The notes beneath the pieces are model-generated. The model searched no databases. It was not told where the DNA came from and saw only the letters and a list, made by a program, of their open reading frames with translations. Below, piece after piece: positions 59,458-64,000 of a DNA stretch of 64,000 nucleotides (positions within the stretch are counted from its first letter, which is position 1; each line of letters starts with the position of its first letter). Source of the DNA: Chloroflexota bacterium (GTDB lineage: Bacteria; Chloroflexota; Chloroflexia; Thermomicrobiales; UBA6265); the NCBI GenBank assembly GCA_023423795.1, contig JAFAEX010000026.1, positions 7,259 to 71,258 of the forward strand. The letters run 5' to 3'. A program made the position numbers and the translations under genes.

Positions 59458-59557
59458 CGCAACACCCGTGATCCCGCGCTTGCCGAGGGATCTCGTCGTC
59501 CACGCTCTGTGAGGACGGACGAGATCCCTCGGCAAGCGCGGGACGACGGGTGTTGCG
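59458..59557. repeat. Dispersed palindromic element, copy G, with compensated arms
   Basis: The arms run from CGCAACACCCG to CGGGTGTTGCG. The inner part, CCCGCGCTTGCCGAGGGA facing TCCCTCGGCAAGCGCGGG, is fully paired although both sides differ from the common CCCGAGCCTGTCGAGG sequence. Mutations on both arms therefore match. It lies between the convergent SDR and hydrolase genes. Confidence 0.92.
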
Positions 59558-59585
59558 TTCAACATCCGGTTGCCCGCCGCCCGCC

Positions 59586-60884
59586 CTACGCCGTCCGCAC
59601 CGCGAAGATCGTCATCGCCGTGATCCGCCCGCCATCGAGGTCCATGAACAGCGGGAGCAGCAGCGACGGCGTCGGCGCGCCCGGCGAGGCGACCTCGAGC
59701 ACGGTTGCCGCCCGCTCCGGCGTCTCGACCCGCTGCCGCCAGACGACGGTCGCGCCCGGGTGGGCATCCAGCAGCCGCCAGAACGCGTCGCGGGCAACGT
59801 CCGCACCACCCACTGTTCGGCTGCCGTCCGACGCCACGAGGGTGAACCGTCCGTCCGGGGTGAAGAGGGCTTCAACCACGGCGTCGTCGCGCCCGTTGAT
59901 GGCGGCGATGACCCGCTCGATCGGCCCATCTTCGGAGGGGAGGGGCGGTTCGAGACCGGGCGCCGGCAGCCCGAGTTGCGCCGATTCCCGCCCGTCCGCG
60001 AGGCGCAGCAGGAACATGTTGATCGCGCCGAACGACTGCTCCGCACCGGGCCCGAGGAACACATCGTGGCGCGCGCTCAGGACCGTCTGGACCTGGCAGC
60101 CGGGGATCGCCTCGCGCACGCGCTCGGCAAGATCCGGCGACACCTCCCCGCGCTGCCCGCGCAGCAGCAGGACCGGGACCGTGACCCGCCGCAGCGTGTC
60201 CCAATCCGAGCGCGGCGCGGCGGCCGCCTCGATCGCCGCGGCGATCTTGAGGTTGTGGCGCCAGCAGTAGGAGCCCTCCGGCTCTTCGATGAGGTCGGAC
60301 GGGATGTCGTGCCGCGCCCGCGCCGGACTCAACCCGAGCGCCCGCTCGTAGAACGTGATCGCCTCATCGAGCGACGGGAACCGCTCCGGGAGGGCGCGAA
60401 TCGCGCCGATTGCGCGTTCGGCCCGGGCCGGCGAGACCTCCGGCGCGGCGTCGCCGATCACCAGCCCGCGCACGAGGTCCGGGTAGTTCGCCGCGAGCGT
60501 GTAGGCAACGACCCCGCCGTGCAACCGGCCGATGACGACCGGGCGATCCAGATCCAGATGCTCGATCAGCGCGGCCACGTCGGCGGCCATCGTCGCCGGG
60601 TCGTACCCGTCCTCGGGCTGCTCGCTGCCGCCGCGCCCGCGCAGGTCGGGAACGAGCACCGGGCCGCGCCGGGCGAGGTGGGCGGCCAGGTTCGCCATCC
60701 CCTCCCCGCTCTGCAGCACGCCGTGCAGCACGACCGCCGCCGGGTGCGACGCGCGACCCGCTCCCGGACCGGGCCACCAGCGGTAAGCCATCTGGATGCC
60801 GTTGACGTGGGCCTCTCCGACCGTGGACCCGCCCAGCGCCGACCGTTCCGCCATCGTGGAGTTCCCCATCATCCGCGAATCCAT
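59586..60884 (-). CDS. Alpha/beta-hydrolase-SnoaL fusion lacking the nucleophile Ser
   Basis: A 432-residue protein. Residues about 25-290 are an alpha/beta-hydrolase fold: PAAVVLHGVLQSGEGM (oxyanion His-Gly), DLRGRGGSEQPEDGYD and the late SARHDVFLG with the catalytic His. But the elbow that should be G-x-S-x-G reads G119-R-L-H-G123, with Leu in place of Ser. Residues about 300-432 form a SnoaL/NTF2-like domain. So the hydrolase half is probably inactive or uses another mechanism. Start ATG 60884 is five bases from the stop of the LLM gene; ATG 60854 is an alternative. Coupling suggests a shared pathway. Confidence 0.8.
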   Translation of the reverse strand: MDSRMMGNSTMAERSALGGSTVGEAHVNGIQMAYRWWPGPGAGRASHPAAVVLHGVLQSGEGMANLAAHLARRGPVLVPDLRGRGGSEQPEDGYDPATMAADVAALIEHLDLDRPVVIGRLHGGVVAYTLAANYPDLVRGLVIGDAAPEVSPARAERAIGAIRALPERFPSLDEAITFYERALGLSPARARHDIPSDLIEEPEGSYCWRHNLKIAAAIEAAAAPRSDWDTLRRVTVPVLLLRGQRGEVSPDLAERVREAIPGCQVQTVLSARHDVFLGPGAEQSFGAINMFLLRLADGRESAQLGLPAPGLEPPLPSEDGPIERVIAAINGRDDAVVEALFTPDGRFTLVASDGSRTVGGADVARDAFWRLLDAHPGATVVWRQRVETPERAATVLEVASPGAPTPSLLLPLFMDLDGGRITAMTIFAVRTA

Positions 60885-60888
60885 CCCC

Positions 60889-61794
60889 TCACGATGCACG
60901 AAGGATACGCAGGGCGTCGCCAACGCGCCGCATCGCGTCGAGGTTGGCCGGCATCGGGCTGACGACGACGGTATCCACGCCCTCGTCCCGGTACGCCCGT
61001 AACCCGGCCGCAATCTCCTCCGGGCTGCCGGAGAGCGCCTTCGACGGCTCCGGCGTTTCCAGCGGGGTTCCGGGCGCAAGGTCCGGGAAAACCACGCCGA
61101 CACCGACCGTCACCGCAAGCGACTCCGGATCGCGTCCGACGTCCTCGCAGGCGGCGATCATCGCCGCGCGCTCCTCGCGGAACCGCTCCGGCGTGCCGTG
61201 CCAGCAGGTGTTCCAGGCATCGGCGTGACGCGCCGTGAGCCGCAGCATGCGCGGACCGAAGGCCCCGATCATGATCGGCGGCCCGTCCGGGCGCGGCCCC
61301 CGCGGCAGCGAAACGCAATTCGAGGCCTCGTGGTACGTCCCCCGGAAATCGACCGCGCCCGTGCGGACCAGCGGCGCGACGATCGCTAGCGCTTCCTCGA
61401 ACCGGCTGGCGAGGTGGTCGAACGGGTAGCCGAAGGCGTCGAACTCCGGCTGGTGCCAGCCCGCGCCAAGCCCGAGGATGAGCCGTCCGCCGCTGACTTC
61501 ATCGACCGCATCGGCCATCTTCGCCAACAGCGCCGGGTTGCGGAACGCGGTGCAGACGACCAGCGTGCCCAGTTCCACCCGGTCGGTCGCTTCGGCCAGC
61601 GCCGAGAGGAGGGTCCAGATCTCCCAGATGCCGGCGGTCGCCGTTTCGTCCCAGCGCATCAGGAGGTGGTCGAACAGCCAGATCGAGTCGAACCCGGCCT
61701 CCTCGGCCCAGAGCGCCGCTTCGCGGATCTCCGGCCAGCGCGGCGCCGGCCCAGTTAACTCGTCGGCCATCGGCACGGTGATCCCGACCTTCAT
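60889..61794 (-). CDS. LLM-class flavin/F420-dependent oxidoreductase
   Basis: A 301-residue luciferase-like TIM-barrel protein, distinct from the one at 15665. MKVGITVPMADELTG begins it. SIWLFDHLLMRW, ELGTLVVCTAFRNPALLAKMA, LSGGRL-type VSGGRLILGLGAGWHQPEF and PPIMIGAFGPRMLRLTARH are the family blocks for FMN/F420 binding. The ATG at 61794 follows GGAGGAACG. It is the first gene of a minus-strand pair with the hydrolase-SnoaL protein and is divergent from the MFS exporter gene. F420 is likely in this group of organisms, but not shown by sequence alone. Confidence 0.88.
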   Translation of the reverse strand: MKVGITVPMADELTGPAPRWPEIREAALWAEEAGFDSIWLFDHLLMRWDETATAGIWEIWTLLSALAEATDRVELGTLVVCTAFRNPALLAKMADAVDEVSGGRLILGLGAGWHQPEFDAFGYPFDHLASRFEEALAIVAPLVRTGAVDFRGTYHEASNCVSLPRGPRPDGPPIMIGAFGPRMLRLTARHADAWNTCWHGTPERFREERAAMIAACEDVGRDPESLAVTVGVGVVFPDLAPGTPLETPEPSKALSGSPEEIAAGLRAYRDEGVDTVVVSPMPANLDAMRRVGDALRILRAS

Positions 61795-61921
61795 CCACGT
61801 TCCTCCAGCGACCGATCCCGGCGGGGTACCGGAGTTCGGCGATCGGCTACCCTTCTGCACCCGGAACGCGGCCCACAGGACGCCGCGCCAGCAAGCCTAC
61901 CCCGCCGGAGGAAGCCGCAGG

Positions 61922-63214
61922 GTGCCGGACGCAGCCGATCCGTCCCGTGATTCGGGCAACACCGTGCATCGCGGCGGCCGGTACGGCGCAGTCCTCGGCA
62001 TCCCCGCATTCCGCGCGCTTTGGCTGGCCCAGATGCTGGCCCACCTCGGCGAAGCGCTTTCCACCGTGGCGCTGCCGTTGCTGGCCTACGCGATCACCGG
62101 CTCGGCCCAACTGGCAAGCCAGGTGTTCGTCGCGCGCCTGCTGCCGATGATCCTGCTGGCCCCGGTCAGCGGGGTCCTCGTCGATCGGCTCGACCGCCGA
62201 CGGATCATGCTGGTAACCGACGTCATCCGCGCCGGTTTGGTCATCCTGATCCCCTTCTGCACGGAGGCATGGCAACTTGCGGCGATCGCCACGCTGGTCG
62301 CCACCAACGACGCCGTCGCCCGCCCGGCGGGGCTGGCCGCCGTGCCGACCGTCGTGCCGGCGAACCAGTTGGTGAACGCCCTCTCGGCCACGCAGGTCGG
62401 CAGCGGCGCGATCCGCGTCGCCGGCCCGGCGGTCGGCGCGGCGATCATCGGCGTGGCCGGGCCCGGGCTGGCCTTTGGGCTGCAGGCGGTCTGCTTCCTG
62501 CTCTCGGCCGTGGCCCTCCTCCCGATCCGGCTGCCGCGGCCCGCCCGGCCGCCCGAGGCGCCGTCGGTTCGGCAGGAGATGTGGGAAGGGCTGGAGGTCG
62601 TCCGCACCAACCCCGTCGTGCGCGGCACGGCCGCGGTGGAAGCGCTCTGGCAAACGATGATGGCGATGCTCGCCGTCGCGCTGGTCGTTTACGTCGAGCG
62701 GGCGCTGCGGCTGGGCGCGGAATCGGGCAGCGTCTACGCCCTGCTGATGGCCACCTTCAGCCTCGGCACCGCCGTCGGCGCCATCATTGCCGGTCGGGTC
62801 GAGGCACGGATCGGGCGGCCGCGGCTGATGGCCATCGGCTACCTCGCACCGCTGCTGGTCGTCCCTGCGCTGGCGACGCCGCCGCTGCCCGTGCTCTTCA
62901 TCTGCTTGCTCGGATTCGGGTTCGCCGACGCCTGGGCCGTCATCGCCATGCAGGCGTACCTCGCCGAGGCCGCGCCCGACCGCATCCGTGGGCGGGTCTA
63001 TGCCGGCTGGACCGCAGCGGTGACCGCCGGCGGGGCGGTCGCCTTCCTCGTCGTGGGCTGGCTGACGACCGCCTGGGGTCCCGCGCCGACCATCGCCGCC
63101 TGCGGACTGCTCGTCGGCGTTGGCGGCCCCGTCCTGCTCTGGGCCACGGGGGCGCTCGACGCGATGCGGCGGCACGTCCCCGTATCGGCGGAACCAGCGG
63201 AAGCGATGCCCTAA
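61922..63214 (+). CDS. Major facilitator superfamily transporter
   Basis: A 430-residue membrane protein with 12 predicted helices. FRALWLAQMLAHLGEALSTV starts the fold. VSGVLVDRLDRRRIMLVTD is the loop 2-3 signature of MFS exporters, and IIAGRVEARIGRPRLMAIG is its counterpart in the second half. Similar proteins export macrolides and other drugs (MefA-like). The GTG at 61922 follows GGAGGAAGCC; the frame runs far upstream only as a shadow of the LLM gene. Substrate unknown. Confidence 0.87.
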   Translation: MPDAADPSRDSGNTVHRGGRYGAVLGIPAFRALWLAQMLAHLGEALSTVALPLLAYAITGSAQLASQVFVARLLPMILLAPVSGVLVDRLDRRRIMLVTDVIRAGLVILIPFCTEAWQLAAIATLVATNDAVARPAGLAAVPTVVPANQLVNALSATQVGSGAIRVAGPAVGAAIIGVAGPGLAFGLQAVCFLLSAVALLPIRLPRPARPPEAPSVRQEMWEGLEVVRTNPVVRGTAAVEALWQTMMAMLAVALVVYVERALRLGAESGSVYALLMATFSLGTAVGAIIAGRVEARIGRPRLMAIGYLAPLLVVPALATPPLPVLFICLLGFGFADAWAVIAMQAYLAEAAPDRIRGRVYAGWTAAVTAGGAVAFLVVGWLTTAWGPAPTIAACGLLVGVGGPVLLWATGALDAMRRHVPVSAEPAEAMP

Positions 63215-63250
63215 CCGATCCGGTGGCGCGGACAATGCGCGTCGGCGCGG

Positions 63251-63256
63251 TACAAT
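63251..63256 (+). promoter_or_regulatory. Candidate -10 box
   Basis: TACAAT matches the sigma-70 -10 box at five of six positions and is 56 bases before the start of the next gene. No good -35 box is at the right distance (GCGGAC). Confidence 0.3.
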
Positions 63257-63311
63257 GCGCCGCGGCTCGCCGCCCGCGGCGGAGTACCGGCAGCGTGGAG
63301 GAACGGACGGG

Positions 63312-63716
63312 ATGAGCCCCATTCTCGGGGGAAAGACGGATCGGACGGCGGTCGATACCGCCAAGTCGCCGACGGGCATCGTGGGGGGGTATCGCTTCAC
63401 CCTGAAGGGGTCCCCGCGCCACTACGACGACGTGGTCCGCATCGTCGAGGCCAACGGGGATGCGCAGGTCTACTTCGGTGAGGCGCTCACCTACGAGCGT
63501 GGCGCGGCCGTCGCGCTGTGGCGGATCGCGGCGACCGGGTTCTCATGGCTGCCTGCCCTGTACGCCTGGTGGGCCGAGCAGGAGCGGATCGAACCGGTGC
63601 GCTTCACGTTCCACCTCTACATCCCGCCCGACACCAAGTATCCCGACCTGGACCTGCGCGAGCACACGGCGGCGCAGGTCGAGCAGGTGATCCGGCAGAA
63701 GGCGCCGCGAACATAG
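63312..63716 (+). CDS. Hypothetical protein
   Basis: A 134-residue protein of unknown function. It has TGIVGGYRFTLKGSPRHYDDVV, then DAQVYFGEALTYERGAAVAL, then an aromatic segment SWLPALYAWWAEQERIEP and FTFHLYIPPDTKYPD. No signal peptide or obvious motif is present. The ATG at 63312 is preceded by GTGGAGGAACGGACGGG. A strong terminator follows at once, so it is probably a single-gene unit. I do not recognise a family. Confidence 0.6.
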   Translation: MSPILGGKTDRTAVDTAKSPTGIVGGYRFTLKGSPRHYDDVVRIVEANGDAQVYFGEALTYERGAAVALWRIAATGFSWLPALYAWWAEQERIEPVRFTFHLYIPPDTKYPDLDLREHTAAQVEQVIRQKAPRT

Positions 63717-64000
63717 CGGCGCATCCGGAGTTTCTCCGGTATTCTTTCGGGGTTTATTCGGCGTTTTTTCGGTCGCGGAACGTCGCGTACGTACGCGTCT
63801 TCCAAGGCATTTCGGGGTTTTTTCGCACCGCCCCTTAGCCTCAACGCCCGGAACCCCGTTCCGCAGCCGTTGAATCCGCCAGAAAACGTCCGCGCCCGAT
63901 CCCCCGGCGGTGGACGCAACGCTCCTCCGGGACCGGATCGGACGGAGGCACCAACGACCGGCCTCGAAAACGCGACCGCGCCGCGACGGATATCCGTCGC
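63717..64000. other. Right-end region, no gene seen
   Basis: After the terminator the sequence has unusual T-rich direct repeats (TTTCGGGGTTT twice, 63747-63757 and near 63811) and the 14-bp palindrome CGCGTACGTACGCG at 63784-63797. No protein-like open frame is seen, and the window ends at 64000. Confidence 0.5.
63725..63750 (+). terminator. Intrinsic-type terminator
   Basis: CCGGAG-TTT-CTCCGG (63725-63739) is a short perfect hairpin, followed by TATTCTTTCGG. It starts eight bases after the stop codon of the hypothetical gene. Confidence 0.65.

Noticed and set aside
63518..63838. Open frame overlapping the last hypothetical gene
   Set aside because: It runs through the terminator hairpin at 63725 and in a different frame over a gene with a ribosome-binding site.

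Overview
The window is 64 kb of very GC-rich bacterial DNA, most likely a chromosome segment of a Thermomicrobia-type Chloroflexota (Thermomicrobiales/Sphaerobacter relatives). That is inferred from gene content: exported proteins with an amphipathic prefix before a twin-arginine signal, very Cys-rich and polybasic secreted proteins, many ABC and tripartite importers with Tat-exported binding proteins, LLM-type flavin/F420 oxidoreductases, frequent GTG starts and short or overlapping gene junctions. No rRNA, CRISPR array, prophage or intact transposon is visible. One tRNA, tRNA-Arg(UCU), is present beside a decayed serine recombinase.

Layout. 1-8062 (+): sugar catabolic operon with an ABC permease end, two GH4 glycosidases, two PfkB kinases, a DeoR regulator, a metal-dependent amidohydrolase and AgaS, which together read as uptake and breakdown of a galactosamine-type glycoside. 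8189-9219 (+): peroxiredoxin plus DsbA-like pair. 9277-14407 (-): glucarate dehydratase-like enzyme and a Dpp-type importer (binding protein plus two permeases, no ATPases). 14882-18305 (+): RraA-type aldolase/decarboxylase, LLM oxidoreductase and ThDP enzyme, converging on a hydroxyacid-dehydrogenase-like gene. 19294-22924: gene-poor stretch with a protein of about 100 cysteines, a recombinase relic and the tRNA. 22925-26197 (-): deacetylase, class V aminotransferase and a Cys/Met-metabolism PLP lyase. 26350-32298: ADP-ribosylglycohydrolase-like protein, FUSC-type membrane protein, an unrecognised barrel-like protein and two secreted low-complexity proteins. 32735-37504: rhamnulokinase, NagB, beta-lactamase-like hydrolase, UvsE. 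37631-41993 (+): polyamine/Fe-type ABC importer with its ATPase. 42669-46670: SDR, cytidine deaminase, hypothetical protein, thioesterase, rhodanese-MoeB fusion. 46813-50074 (-): complete TctCBA transporter. 50192-51838 (-): PBP4-type carboxypeptidase. 52285-57891: FixC-like oxidoreductase divergent from an acyl-CoA dehydrogenase, thiolase, gamma-carbonic anhydrase and enoyl-CoA hydratase set (beta-oxidation with quinone-linked electron disposal). 58103-63716: cupin, SDR, hydrolase-SnoaL fusion, LLM oxidoreductase, MFS exporter, hypothetical protein.

The most striking non-coding feature is a family of seven palindromic elements of about 80-100 bp (starts GTCATCCCGAGC, ends GCTCGGGATGAC), scattered between genes in divergent, convergent and tandem positions, whose arms and even flanks vary together so that the stem is kept. 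Large stem-loops also follow all three complete solute-binding-protein genes, just before the permease genes. On the protein side the main leads are the conserved prefix shared by four exported proteins, a knottin-like six-Cys module, the Cys-rich repeat protein, and two enzymes that keep their fold signature but lack key catalytic residues. All function calls are from sequence reading alone; no database search was run.
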